Shown: piece by piece, positions 35,453-43,623 of the stretch
Position numbering within the stretch: position 1 is the first letter of the stretch
Layout of the letters: each line of letters begins with the position of its first letter
Assembly: GCF_000799715.1 (NCBI RefSeq)
Contig: NZ_JUHG01000013.1
Span: 372,001 to 436,000 of the forward strand
DNA length: 64,000 nt
DNA from: Martinezella rhizogenes
GTDB lineage: Bacteria > Pseudomonadota > Alphaproteobacteria > Rhizobiales > Rhizobiaceae
Direction of reading: 5' to 3'
Program-made: the position numbers and the translations under genes
The notes under the pieces: model-generated
Told to the model about the DNA's origin: nothing
The model's database searches: none
What the model saw: the letters and a program-made list of their open reading frames with translations, nothing else

Positions 35453-36289
35453 TCAGCGGCCGGGACCCTTCACGGAATAATCACTGGACACCATAGGCAA
35501 TCCGTATTTGTCGAACAGCGCCTTCAGCGATCCGTCAGCCTTCATCTCCTTGAGCGTCGCCGATACGGCATCGGCAAGCGCCGGGCTCTTGAAGGCGACG
35601 GCGACCGGTGCGGGATAGAGACCGCTCAGAGCGCGCTTGAAGTCGCCCCGCGCATCATAGTCCTTGGCGACGGCATCGATCGACACCACGCCGTCGACCT
35701 GACCGGCACGCAGGGCCTGATAGGCGAGCGCGAAATTGTCGAAGGTCTGGATCGTCAGGCCCTTCTTGCCGGCATCGCGCAATTCCTTGTCGAGGAGGCG
35801 CGTCTTGGTTTCCTCGAAACCGCCGATCTCGACGCCGATCGTCATGCCGTCCAGATCGCCCTTGCTGGCAACCTTCTTGTCGGATTTCGGTGCGATCGAA
35901 ACGCTGATCGCCTGATCCTCATAGGGGATCATCTGCATGATCTTTGCGCGTTCCTCGGTGAAGAAGATGCCGGTGTTGATCATGTCCCAACGGCCGGCCT
36001 GCAGGCCGGGCACCATCGCGGAGAATTCGATGCGGACATATTCCGGCTCAAGGCAGAGACGCTTGGCGATCTCGGTGCCGAGCTCGACGCGCATGCCCTT
36101 CAGCTCGCCGCTGGAGTCGATGAACTGCAAGGGTGGCAGCGTCGGATTAGTCGACATGGTGAGCTTGCCGGGCGTGATCAGCTCGCCGGCCGCGACCTTC
36201 GGCGTGCAGGATTGGGCAAGGGCAAACGATGTTGAGAGCGCTAGGAACGATGCGGCGAGAACGCCGCGGGACAATTGAATTCGGAGCAT
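35453..36289 (-). CDS. Amino-acid ABC transporter periplasmic binding protein
   Basis: 278 residues of solute-binding family 3. A Sec signal peptide is clear in MLRIQLSRGVLAASFLALST, with cleavage probably after FALAQ. The mature protein carries STNPTLPPLQFIDSSGELKGMRVELGTEIAKRL and, late, DGSLKALFDKYGLPM, both typical of polar-amino-acid receptors. The frame runs up to 36352, but the ATG at 36289 places the signal peptide at the N-terminus. The palindrome TGGGATCCCA at 36342-36351, 53 bases upstream, is a possible GntR site. Confidence 0.9.
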   Translation of the reverse strand: MLRIQLSRGVLAASFLALSTSFALAQSCTPKVAAGELITPGKLTMSTNPTLPPLQFIDSSGELKGMRVELGTEIAKRLCLEPEYVRIEFSAMVPGLQAGRWDMINTGIFFTEERAKIMQMIPYEDQAISVSIAPKSDKKVASKGDLDGMTIGVEIGGFEETKTRLLDKELRDAGKKGLTIQTFDNFALAYQALRAGQVDGVVSIDAVAKDYDARGDFKRALSGLYPAPVAVAFKSPALADAVSATLKEMKADGSLKALFDKYGLPMVSSDYSVKGPGR

Positions 36290-36400
36290 GATGACCTCTG
36301 GAGCTGGTTTTCTTATTGGCGTCCCAAAGTTTGCATTCATATGGGATCCCACTTTTATACAAAACTTTACCGCCGATGCAAGAGCTGTTGGGACGGACCA

Positions 36401-37048
36401 TCAGTAATTTGTCAGAACGCCCTGCCGAACCGCCTCGAGATGGCGCGCCATCGCTTGCCGCGCCGCATCGGAATCATGCGCCGAAAGTGCTATCAGGATC
36501 GCCCGGTGCTCGGCGACACCGGGCTTTGCCCGGACCACCGCCATCTGCCTTTCGAAGATCGTCGTATAGCGCCGCATTTCGCCGATCGTGGCGGCCATGA
36601 AAGAATTGCCGCTGGCGGCGGCGATGGATCCATGCAGCGCATCGTCGAACTGCCAGACGAGCTCCGGGTCCGGATCCGGCTCGACCTCAATCGCATCCAG
36701 CATCACCGAGAGCGACATCAACTCCTCCTCGGCCATATGCGGAGCCGCCAGGGCAATGGCGCTTGGCTCAAGCAGCAGCCGCATCGCGAGGCTGTCGAGA
36801 TAGTCCTTCAGCGTTATGACCCGGACGCAAAGTACCCCCTTGTCGTTGCGGACCAACAGCCCCTCCCCTTCGAGGCGGCCGAGCGCGTGGCGCATCGGAG
36901 AGCGCGACACGGCATGCTTGCTTGCAAGCCGCCTTTGCTGCACCACCGATCCGCCCAGCAGCCGGGCCGAGAGGATGTCGGCTAAAAGCAGACGATAGGT
37001 TTCCTCGGCAAGGCTTGCCTCTCCCTCGTCGTTCAGGCGATTGTCCAT
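36401..37048 (-). CDS. GntR-family (FadR/FCD) regulator
   Basis: 215 residues. N-terminal winged helix (SLAEETYRLLLADILSARLL, then LASKHAVSRSPMRHALGRLEGEGLLV) and an all-helical FCD ligand domain with metal-ligand candidates in WQFDDALHGSIAAASGN and VAEHRAILIALSAHD. It stands at the head of the hydroxyproline-type operon in the same direction, 111 bp before the binding-protein gene. It is paired head to head with a second GntR gene. Confidence 0.88.
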   Translation of the reverse strand: MDNRLNDEGEASLAEETYRLLLADILSARLLGGSVVQQRRLASKHAVSRSPMRHALGRLEGEGLLVRNDKGVLCVRVITLKDYLDSLAMRLLLEPSAIALAAPHMAEEELMSLSVMLDAIEVEPDPDPELVWQFDDALHGSIAAASGNSFMAATIGEMRRYTTIFERQMAVVRAKPGVAEHRAILIALSAHDSDAARQAMARHLEAVRQGVLTNY

Positions 37049-37158
37049 GAGTTCCCTTTTTGCTTCTTTGCGAGATCGGCTATCATATGTAACAGCTGCC
37101 TATACGAAGAAAGTGCGTTGTCGTGCGAAATGCGGGCGGCACGGGAAATGAGGTAAGG

Positions 37159-37836
37159 GTGACAGATATTTCAATCATGCCAGCGACGCCGTCGTCCACG
37201 GGCGGACAGCACAATCTTGCCTCGCTGACCTACAAGGCCGTTTCCGACATGATTCGCCATCGCCGGCTGAAGGGCGGACAGGTCATCGTCGAGGCAAGGC
37301 TCGCCGAAACCCTCGGCATTTCCCGCACCCCATTGCGGGAGGCGCTACAGCGGCTGGAAGGCGAAGGGCTGGTGCGCAAGGGCGATGGCCGCAACTACGT
37401 CGTGCGCCAGGTGGATATCGGTGAATATTTGCAAAGCCTGCGGCTGCGATTGCTGATCGAGCCCGAGGCCGCCGTGCTGGCGATCCCCAATATTCCGCGC
37501 CGGCAACTGATCGCCGTCAGGCGCGAGATCCATGAGCTTCTCGACGCGACCGCCTATCATACCGACGCGCATTGGGTCTCCGACGATAACCTGCACAATC
37601 TGATCATTGACCATTGCGGAAATACCGTCATGGCGAAGGTGCTACGGGAGCTGCGCGCCACCACGCGCCTGTTCGAGATCGACCGCCTGAAGGATCGCCT
37701 GAAGCCCGATTCCACCGAACACCTCGTCATCATAGAGGCCGTGGAACGTGGCGACGCCGAGCAGACCCGTGCCGCCGTCGCCCTCCACATAGAAAGCCTG
37801 ATCGCCTTTACCCGCCAGCATCTGGGCGTCGCCTGA
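37159..37836 (+). CDS. GntR-family (FadR/FCD) regulator
   Basis: 225 residues. Winged helix ASLTYKAVSDMIRHRRLKGG and LAETLGISRTPLREALQRLEGEGLV, then an FCD domain with SDDNLHNLIIDHCGN and STEHLVIIEAVERGD. The GTG at 37159 has GAGGTAAG just upstream; an earlier GTG at 37123 lacks a site. It is divergent from the other GntR gene with a spacer of about 110 bp, which contains TATCATATGTAACAG near 37081. The two share only family-level similarity, so they are not a recent duplication. Confidence 0.86.
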   Translation: MTDISIMPATPSSTGGQHNLASLTYKAVSDMIRHRRLKGGQVIVEARLAETLGISRTPLREALQRLEGEGLVRKGDGRNYVVRQVDIGEYLQSLRLRLLIEPEAAVLAIPNIPRRQLIAVRREIHELLDATAYHTDAHWVSDDNLHNLIIDHCGNTVMAKVLRELRATTRLFEIDRLKDRLKPDSTEHLVIIEAVERGDAEQTRAAVALHIESLIAFTRQHLGVA

Positions 37837-37860
37837 CGATAGACATGATCGGCGGGCCCA

Positions 37861-37963
37861 GAGCAATTCCAGGAAAAGTGTGCTGCGGTTTTCCGTCCGG
37901 AATTGCGTCAGAACAAAGAGCTAGAGCGTTTCTGCGCTTCCGTGAAGCGTTGAAACGCTCTAG
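37861..37963. repeat. RIME1-like rhizobial intergenic element (two palindromes)
   Basis: The first palindrome has GCAATTCC (37864-37871) and GGAATTGC (37900-37907) around AGGAAAAGTGTG...TTTTCCGTCC. The second has CTAGAGCGTTTC (37921-37932) and GAAACGCTCTAG (37952-37963), with an inner CGCTTC/GAAGCG that extends the stem to about 20 pairs with two mismatches. AGAGCAATTCCAGGAAAAGT and GGAATTGCGT followed by AAACAAAGAG are, from memory, typical of the RIME1 family in Rhizobiaceae. Its right end supplies the stop codon of the ABC ATPase gene. Confidence 0.72.
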
Positions 37964-38706
37964 CCGCCGATCATCAGCTTGACGACTTCCTCATGCGTGG
38001 TTTCGCTGATCTGGCGTTCTCCCGCGACGATACCGCGACGAAGGACGACGATGCGGTCGGAGACGGCAAAGATGTCCTGCAGGTTATGCGAGATGAAGAT
38101 CACTCCGCGTCCCTGCGCTTTCAGCGACTTGATGAGTGCCACGACCTTGCGCTGTTCCGGCACGCCAAGGGCCGCGGTCGGCTCGTCCATGATAAGGATG
38201 CGGGCATTCCAATAAACCGCTCGCCCGATCGCCACCGCTTGACGCTGACCACCGGAGAAGTTGCTGACCGGCGCGTCGAGCCTTTTTACATGGAAATCGA
38301 GCTGCGCCATCGTCGCGCGCGCCGCCTCCGCCATCGCCTTCCGGTCGATGACAGGCAGAAAGCCGAAGAGCTTCTTCATCGGCTCGCGGCCAAGGAAGAT
38401 GTTGGCGCCGATTGTCAGATTGTCGGCAAGCGCCAGATCCTGATAGATCGTCTCGATCCCCTTTTCCCGCGCATCCTGCGGCGAGGAGAAGGTGACGGGC
38501 TTTCCTTCGATCAAGATTTCGCCTGATGTCGGCGGATAGACGCCCGAGATCGCCTTGATCATCGTCGTCTTGCCCGCACCATTGTCTCCCGCCAGCGCCA
38601 CGACTTCGCCGGGGCGGACGACCAGGGAGCAATTGTCCAAGGCATGGACGGCACCGAAATAGCGCGAGAGGTTGCGGACTTCGAGAAGGGGCGTTGCGCT
38701 ATTCAT
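37960..38706 (-). CDS. Sugar ABC transporter ATP-binding protein (single domain, CUT2 type)
   Basis: 248 residues with Walker A LAGDNGAGKTTMIKAI, signature NFSGGQRQAVAIGRAV and Walker B ILIMDEPTAALGVPEQRKV. It is one RbsA-type domain rather than the usual tandem, like the fructose importer ATPase FrcA, so it should dimerise. It overlaps the permease gene by eight bases. The stop TAG lies inside the right arm of the RIME-like hairpin. The ATG at 38706 is chosen because the earlier frame would be nested deep in the permease gene. Confidence 0.9.
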   Translation of the reverse strand: MNSATPLLEVRNLSRYFGAVHALDNCSLVVRPGEVVALAGDNGAGKTTMIKAISGVYPPTSGEILIEGKPVTFSSPQDAREKGIETIYQDLALADNLTIGANIFLGREPMKKLFGFLPVIDRKAMAEAARATMAQLDFHVKRLDAPVSNFSGGQRQAVAIGRAVYWNARILIMDEPTAALGVPEQRKVVALIKSLKAQGRGVIFISHNLQDIFAVSDRIVVLRRGIVAGERQISETTHEEVVKLMIGG

Positions 38707-39805
38707 CCTGTTTTGCTCCGCTGAACCGGCGCTGCGCCTGATCGATAAGCACCGAAATGATGATGACGACGCCGACGGCAATGAACTGCCAGAAGGGCTC
38801 GACATTCATGAAAACCAAACCGTACTGGATGACGGCAATAACTAGCGCCCCGGCGACCGTGCCGATGATCGTTCCCGAACCGCCGAACAGGCTGGCGCCG
38901 CCGATGACGACCGCGGCGACGCTGTCGAGCAGCAGCGGCTCGCCGGCCTGGGCAGCGCCGGCCGTGAAGCGGGCGGCATAGAGCGCGCCGCCGAGACCGG
39001 CGCAGACCGCCGAGAGCATGTAGAGCCGCAGCAGATGGGACTTGATATCGATACCGGCGCGGCGCGCGGCCTGTGCATTGGCGCCGATTGCATAATTGTG
39101 CTGGCCGAAGCGCGTCTGGCTCAGCAGGTAGTGCATGATCAGCACGAAGATAAAGGCGACAATGACGAGATAGGGCACGCCATAGAAGCGGCCGTTGCCG
39201 AGTTCGGCGAAATAGGAGTTCTTGACCGGAACGGTGGTGCCGCCGGCCAGCAGAAAGGCCGTGCCGCGGGCGACGCCGAACATGCCAAGCGTGCCGATGA
39301 AGGGCGGAACCTTGAGGCGGGAAATCAGCATGCCGTTAATAAAGCCGGGCACGGTGGCAGCGAGCATCGCGACAAGAATGCCGAGCACCATCGCCATTGG
39401 CAGCGGCATATAGAGGCCGGCAATATTGGTGACGTGGGCGGCGACGACCGCCGCAAGACCCATGATGAAGCCGGTCGAAAGGTCGATGCCGCCGGATATG
39501 ATGACGAAAGTCTGGCCGATTGCCAGCAACAACGGCGCCACGGCAAAAACCGCGACCGACTGCCAGTTGAAGGATGAGCCGATAAAGGTGCCACCAAAAT
39601 CGATGCGCGCCCAGATCTCGAACGTCACGATCAGCGCGGCAAGGAAGAGCCACGCGCGCAACTGCGCGATATAGTTGATAATGGTTTTTGCCTGATCGCC
39701 GTGGTCCGCCTGTGGCGCCACATGCTGGTCCGCCTTGCGGGCCTCGGTATCTTCAGTCGTCATGGATGAATCCAAATTCGAGCGAGGACGTACAGAAGTC
39801 GTCAC
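38699..39805 (-). CDS. Sugar ABC transporter permease (RbsC/FrcC type)
   Basis: 368 residues, about ten membrane segments starting with LRAWLFLAALIVTFEIWARI. The BPD-transp-2 family is shown by IISGGIDLSTGFIMGLAAVVAA, YAIGANAQAARRAGI and VVIGGASLFGGSGTIIGTVAGA. The GTG at 39805 is preceded by GAGGAAAT and is preferred; an ATG 14 codons in is the alternative. It lies between the binding-protein and ATPase genes in the importer operon. Confidence 0.91.
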   Translation of the reverse strand: MTTSVRPRSNLDSSMTTEDTEARKADQHVAPQADHGDQAKTIINYIAQLRAWLFLAALIVTFEIWARIDFGGTFIGSSFNWQSVAVFAVAPLLLAIGQTFVIISGGIDLSTGFIMGLAAVVAAHVTNIAGLYMPLPMAMVLGILVAMLAATVPGFINGMLISRLKVPPFIGTLGMFGVARGTAFLLAGGTTVPVKNSYFAELGNGRFYGVPYLVIVAFIFVLIMHYLLSQTRFGQHNYAIGANAQAARRAGIDIKSHLLRLYMLSAVCAGLGGALYAARFTAGAAQAGEPLLLDSVAAVVIGGASLFGGSGTIIGTVAGALVIAVIQYGLVFMNVEPFWQFIAVGVVIIISVLIDQAQRRFSGAKQDE

Positions 39806-39870
39806 GCCATTTCCTCCATTATGATCAGAGACGTGCCCCGCCCCTTGGACGAGGCACAGACTTCATCCGA

Positions 39871-40860
39871 TTAGTCGGAGTAGATGAACTTCGCGACGTT
39901 CTTGTCGGCGACGTTCGATTTGTCGATGACCGTGAAGCCGGTGCCGATGGCAGTCGGGATCGAGTTGCCGGTCAGATGGGCATAGGCCGCCATCACGCCG
40001 AAGTAGCCGATTTCGGCCGGGTGCTGGGCAATCGCCAGATCAACGAGGCCGGAATTGATGTTGTCGACGATCGTGGTCGGCGCATCGAAGGCGACGACGC
40101 GGATCTTGCCTGTCTGGCCCGCCTGCTGGACGCCGTTCGCGGCGCCAAGAGCGGAAAACAGGTTGGCGCCGAAAACGCCATCAAGGTCCGAGTTGCGGGC
40201 ATAGACGGCCTGCAGCTGCGACGCCGCCTTGTTGGCATCGTCGTCATTATACTGCGTGTCGAGAACGGTGATGTTTGGAAATTTCTTCATCTCGTCCTTG
40301 AAGCCCTGCTCGCGCTGGTCGGTGGTCGAGATGCCGGGCTTGACGTTCGAAACGTAGACCTTGCCCTTTTCGCCCACGGCCTTGGCCAGCGCACGCGCTG
40401 CGATCGCGCCACCAAGCAGATTGTCCGAGGCGATGTAGGAAAGCGGAAAATCGGCATCGCCGCTTCCCGTCTGGTAGACGCCGCTTCCGATGAAGGTATC
40501 AACCGTGATGACCGGGATACCCGCATCCGCAGCCTTCTTCAGCGGCTGGACCAATTGATCCTTGTCGGTCGGCGCGATCAGGATCGCGTCAGGCTTCTTG
40601 GCGATGATCGCGTCGAGAACCGGAACCTGCGTGACCGGGTTGAAGTCCGGCGCGCCCTGAAACACCAGCGTCGCACCCACCGCTTTGGCGGCGGCCTCGG
40701 CACCCTTGCGCATGGTGATGTAGAAGGCATCCGTCGTCAGCCCCGGAATGAGGGCGATGGTAAACTTTTTGTCCTGCGCCTTGACGCCTCCGGCAACAGC
40801 CGCCACGCCGGTGGCAAGCGTCGCCACGGCGCTAGCCTTGAGAAATGAACGTCGTTCCAT
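39871..40860 (-). CDS. Sugar ABC transporter binding protein (RbsB family, Tat-type signal)
   Basis: 329 residues. The N-terminus MERRSFLKASAVATLATG has a twin-arginine motif and a hydrophobic stretch ending near GGVKAQ, so it is probably exported by Tat. The mature part is a peripla_BP_4 ribose-type receptor (DAIIAKKPDAILIAPTDKDQLVQPL, DTFIGSGVYQT, FGANLFSALGAANGV). Substrate is likely a pentose, hexose or polyol; the aldolase and kinase genes upstream in the same direction suggest a ketose or polyol. Confidence 0.9.
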   Translation of the reverse strand: MERRSFLKASAVATLATGVAAVAGGVKAQDKKFTIALIPGLTTDAFYITMRKGAEAAAKAVGATLVFQGAPDFNPVTQVPVLDAIIAKKPDAILIAPTDKDQLVQPLKKAADAGIPVITVDTFIGSGVYQTGSGDADFPLSYIASDNLLGGAIAARALAKAVGEKGKVYVSNVKPGISTTDQREQGFKDEMKKFPNITVLDTQYNDDDANKAASQLQAVYARNSDLDGVFGANLFSALGAANGVQQAGQTGKIRVVAFDAPTTIVDNINSGLVDLAIAQHPAEIGYFGVMAAYAHLTGNSIPTAIGTGFTVIDKSNVADKNVAKFIYSD

Positions 40861-41085
40861 AATTTCCTCCCTTGAAAGCCGAACATCTCCCTTGTCCGGC
40901 GGAATGGATAATCAGTGGCTTATAGCGGGTCGTCAAGTAATATTTTTCTGCAACGAATTTCCGCCATCTATTTGAAATAGCTTGCCAATCAGGAGGATCG
41001 GCAAAGCGATGCGCTTCGTCGGCAACGGAGCGTTGCGCGACGTTTTGAAGTCATATCAAGCTTTCATCTGCCGCCGGGGCGGCGG

Positions 41086-42501
41086 CTACTTTCTTGGCCG
41101 GCCAAACATCTCCGAAATCCAGGCCATTATGCTGTCCATGTCCGGTTCCTTCGTCTGGTCGACCGTCCTCAGCGCGCCGCACGCCATAGGCTCGGCGCGA
41201 TCGGCAAGCACCGCCAACTCCGCGACATATTCGGCTCCCGGATGACCCGGCAGCCGGTCTTTCAGCCGGCTGGCATAGCGTTCCGCGGCCACCACGCCAG
41301 GCACCTTGCACCAAAGCTCCGCGACTCGATCGACGCCGGCATCCTCGATATAGGTTTCAAGCAGCGCCTTCGGCTGAAAGCCGAACCATGCGTCGACGAT
41401 GAAGGTGGACCCAGCCGGCGCCTCGCGAATGAACGACCAGATCGCCTGGTAGCTCGCCTTTCCCAAAGTCCGGTTGAAATCCCGGTCGACGTCGCCGATG
41501 TGCTCCAGGAAAGGATTCTTGATGCCATCCAGAGAAAGGACCGGCCAACCGGTGCGTTGCGACAGCGATTTTGCCAGCCGGCTCTTTCCCGAAGCCGGAA
41601 CGCCGTTGACGAGCACGACGCGCTTTTCGGCGGCCGCGCCCATATCGAAGGTTGATAAGGCTGCTCCGATGACGCCGGCGTCGTCCCCGAGTTTCGCGGG
41701 CAGGATCGTCGGCCGGAACCATGGTGCCACCGCTGGAAGATCGGCAAGGGCGCGCGCCGCATCGCAGCCGAGCCCCCCTCCCAATAGGATGACGTCCGGA
41801 TCCATCGTTGCCGCGATATTGTCGAGCGCGGTGCGCAGGGGGGATGCCCATGCGCGCAAGACCGCTCTCGCCGTGCCGCTTCCCTCGGCCGCCATTTCGA
41901 AAATCTCGCCGATGGACGTAGCCGAAAGCCCGGCTTCGTTCATATGCCGACGCAGCGCCGTTCCCGAGCTGAAGGTTTCGACGCAACCGCGCCGTCCGCA
42001 CGCACAAAGCGGACCATCCTGCAGCACGGAGATATGGCCCAGTTGCCCGGCCGTCATATGGCCATGATAGATGCTGCCATTGTGGGCGACGGCGCCGCCG
42101 ATGCCCGTTCCGATGGTCAGCATCGCGACGCTCTGGTATCCCTTGGCGCCACCGACGCGCATTTCGGCGATGAGCGCCATGTTGCAATCATTTTCGATGA
42201 CGACCTTCTTGCCGAGGCGCGTCTCGAGCCGATCGGCAAAGTCGATGCCGGCCAGGTTGAGGATACCGCCGGAGAGGATCGTGCGGCTGGCCGCATCGAC
42301 ACGACCGGGAATGCCGACACCGATGCCGGCTGCTCCCGTCACATCAAGCGCTTCGACCATCGCCACGACGCGTTCGACCACATGCAAGGGATCGGCGGGT
42401 GTCCGATCCGATAGCTTCTTCAGAATCTCGCCTCGATCGGAGACGAGAGCGGCACGAATATTCGTGCCGCCAATGTCCACGCCAATGGCTGTCTCAGGCA
42501 T
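41086..42501 (-). CDS. ROK-family sugar kinase fused to a C-terminal P-loop kinase domain
   Basis: 471 residues. Residues 1-285 are a full ROK kinase: phosphate loop GVDIGGTNIRAAL, catalytic Asp105 in ENDCN, GTGIGGAVAHNGSIYHG, His156 and the zinc motif CACGRRGC (166-173). After a short linker, residues 293-471 form a second nucleotide-binding domain with a perfect Walker A (GVPASGKS, 300-307), LSLDGIKNPFLEHIG and IVDAWFGFQ, like small-molecule P-loop kinases or zeta-type kinases. Ordinary ROK kinases end near residue 300. It overlaps the aldolase gene by eight bases, so both act in one pathway. The second domain's substrate is unknown. Confidence 0.85.
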   Translation of the reverse strand: MPETAIGVDIGGTNIRAALVSDRGEILKKLSDRTPADPLHVVERVVAMVEALDVTGAAGIGVGIPGRVDAASRTILSGGILNLAGIDFADRLETRLGKKVVIENDCNMALIAEMRVGGAKGYQSVAMLTIGTGIGGAVAHNGSIYHGHMTAGQLGHISVLQDGPLCACGRRGCVETFSSGTALRRHMNEAGLSATSIGEIFEMAAEGSGTARAVLRAWASPLRTALDNIAATMDPDVILLGGGLGCDAARALADLPAVAPWFRPTILPAKLGDDAGVIGAALSTFDMGAAAEKRVVLVNGVPASGKSRLAKSLSQRTGWPVLSLDGIKNPFLEHIGDVDRDFNRTLGKASYQAIWSFIREAPAGSTFIVDAWFGFQPKALLETYIEDAGVDRVAELWCKVPGVVAAERYASRLKDRLPGHPGAEYVAELAVLADRAEPMACGALRTVDQTKEPDMDSIMAWISEMFGRPRK

Positions 42502-43435
42502 GTTCTTTCTGTCCCCGGCCGACGGTTTCAGACTTGCTACCCTTGAAATGGGTGGCGATCACAGCCTGAATTTCGCGAAGACGCGGAACCGCGACGGTTT
42601 CCAGTCTATCCCTCGTGACGGCGCGGTCGAGCGAAATGCAATCTTTCCACAGCGAACGGCCGGCAATCACGCCGGAAGCGCCGTTGCGCATGGCATCTTC
42701 GACCTGCGTCAGGAAAGTCGAATGATCGACACCGGCAGACAGGACCGCCCAGGGGACGTCTCCCGCAAGCTTGGTGACTTCTGCACAGGCCTGCGGGCTT
42801 CCCGGGTACGGAATCTTCAGAACCTTTGCTCCGTAATCCAGGCAAATCCGGCTTCCGCCGACGATCAGGGACGGGATCTTCGCCTTGTACTCGGCTTCAT
42901 CCTCGTCATCGAACCTGTATGTCAGGAACTCAACGACAAGCAGCAGGTCCTCGCGGGCGAAATCCTCGATGCATTGGTGCAGGATCTTGATGTTGTGAAC
43001 ATTGGCTTCATCCCGGTCCGAGCGCAGATAAACCATGATCTTGCCGCCGGTCGCCCCGAGCTGGCGCACGCGACGAGCCGTGATGCCGGGAACCAGCTTG
43101 GACAGGCGATACCCCTCCGGCGACGTATCCCAGCCGGATGCATCGAGGCCGATCAGAAGTGCCGTATCGCGCTGAATGATGCGGTCATCGACCAGAGCCG
43201 GAACGGCGCAGATCGGATCGACCAGGACGCAGGATGCCTGGCTGGCAAGGAACCGGGCAATATCGGCCTTGGTGTCGCCGAGGGTCTTATCGGAGATCGC
43301 GGCCTGCGCCTCCGGTTCCTTGGCAAGCAGGCTGCGCATGCCGCCGCGCTGATCGCAGGCGATCACCATCATGGCGCCATCGCTCCCGCAAATCTGCTGG
43401 TAGCCGCGCATTTCGGCGGTGGTTAATCTGGACAT
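42494..43435 (-). CDS. Class I aldolase of the LacD / YihT family
   Basis: 313 residues. Related to tagatose-1,6-bisphosphate aldolase (LacD) and sulfofructose-phosphate aldolase (YihT): MMVIACDQRGGMRSLL, KIMVYLRSDRDEANVHN, the Schiff-base Lys207 in AKVLKIPYPGS, WAVLSAGVDHSTFL and ASGVIAGRSLWKD. It cleaves a ketose (bis)phosphate to dihydroxyacetone phosphate and an aldehyde. It is first in the minus-strand kinase-importer group and divergent from a SorC regulator, which likely controls it. Which ketose it uses cannot be read from sequence. Confidence 0.83.
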   Translation of the reverse strand: MSRLTTAEMRGYQQICGSDGAMMVIACDQRGGMRSLLAKEPEAQAAISDKTLGDTKADIARFLASQASCVLVDPICAVPALVDDRIIQRDTALLIGLDASGWDTSPEGYRLSKLVPGITARRVRQLGATGGKIMVYLRSDRDEANVHNIKILHQCIEDFAREDLLLVVEFLTYRFDDEDEAEYKAKIPSLIVGGSRICLDYGAKVLKIPYPGSPQACAEVTKLAGDVPWAVLSAGVDHSTFLTQVEDAMRNGASGVIAGRSLWKDCISLDRAVTRDRLETVAVPRLREIQAVIATHFKGSKSETVGRGQKEHA

Positions 43436-43623
43436 ATATGCTCCTCCCTATAGCGTGCCCGAAACGGGTTGCTGAAAGTACATCCCGCTCCAAGGTTCGG
43501 AAGGGATGGCCAATGAATGTTGAGAGTTCTCCTCCGCCGCATAACCGTTGCGAAACCGGCTATTTTGAGCGATAACTCCCTCAGCGCCCAAACATGTAAC
43601 ACATTGCAGAAAGGAATTTCAAC

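Noticed and set aside
42494..43435. Sulfoquinovose pathway (YihT-like aldolase as sulfofructose-phosphate aldolase)
   Set aside because: The aldolase family fits, but no sulfoquinovosidase, isomerase or sulfolactaldehyde enzyme is nearby, so the wider LacD/YihT family name is kept.
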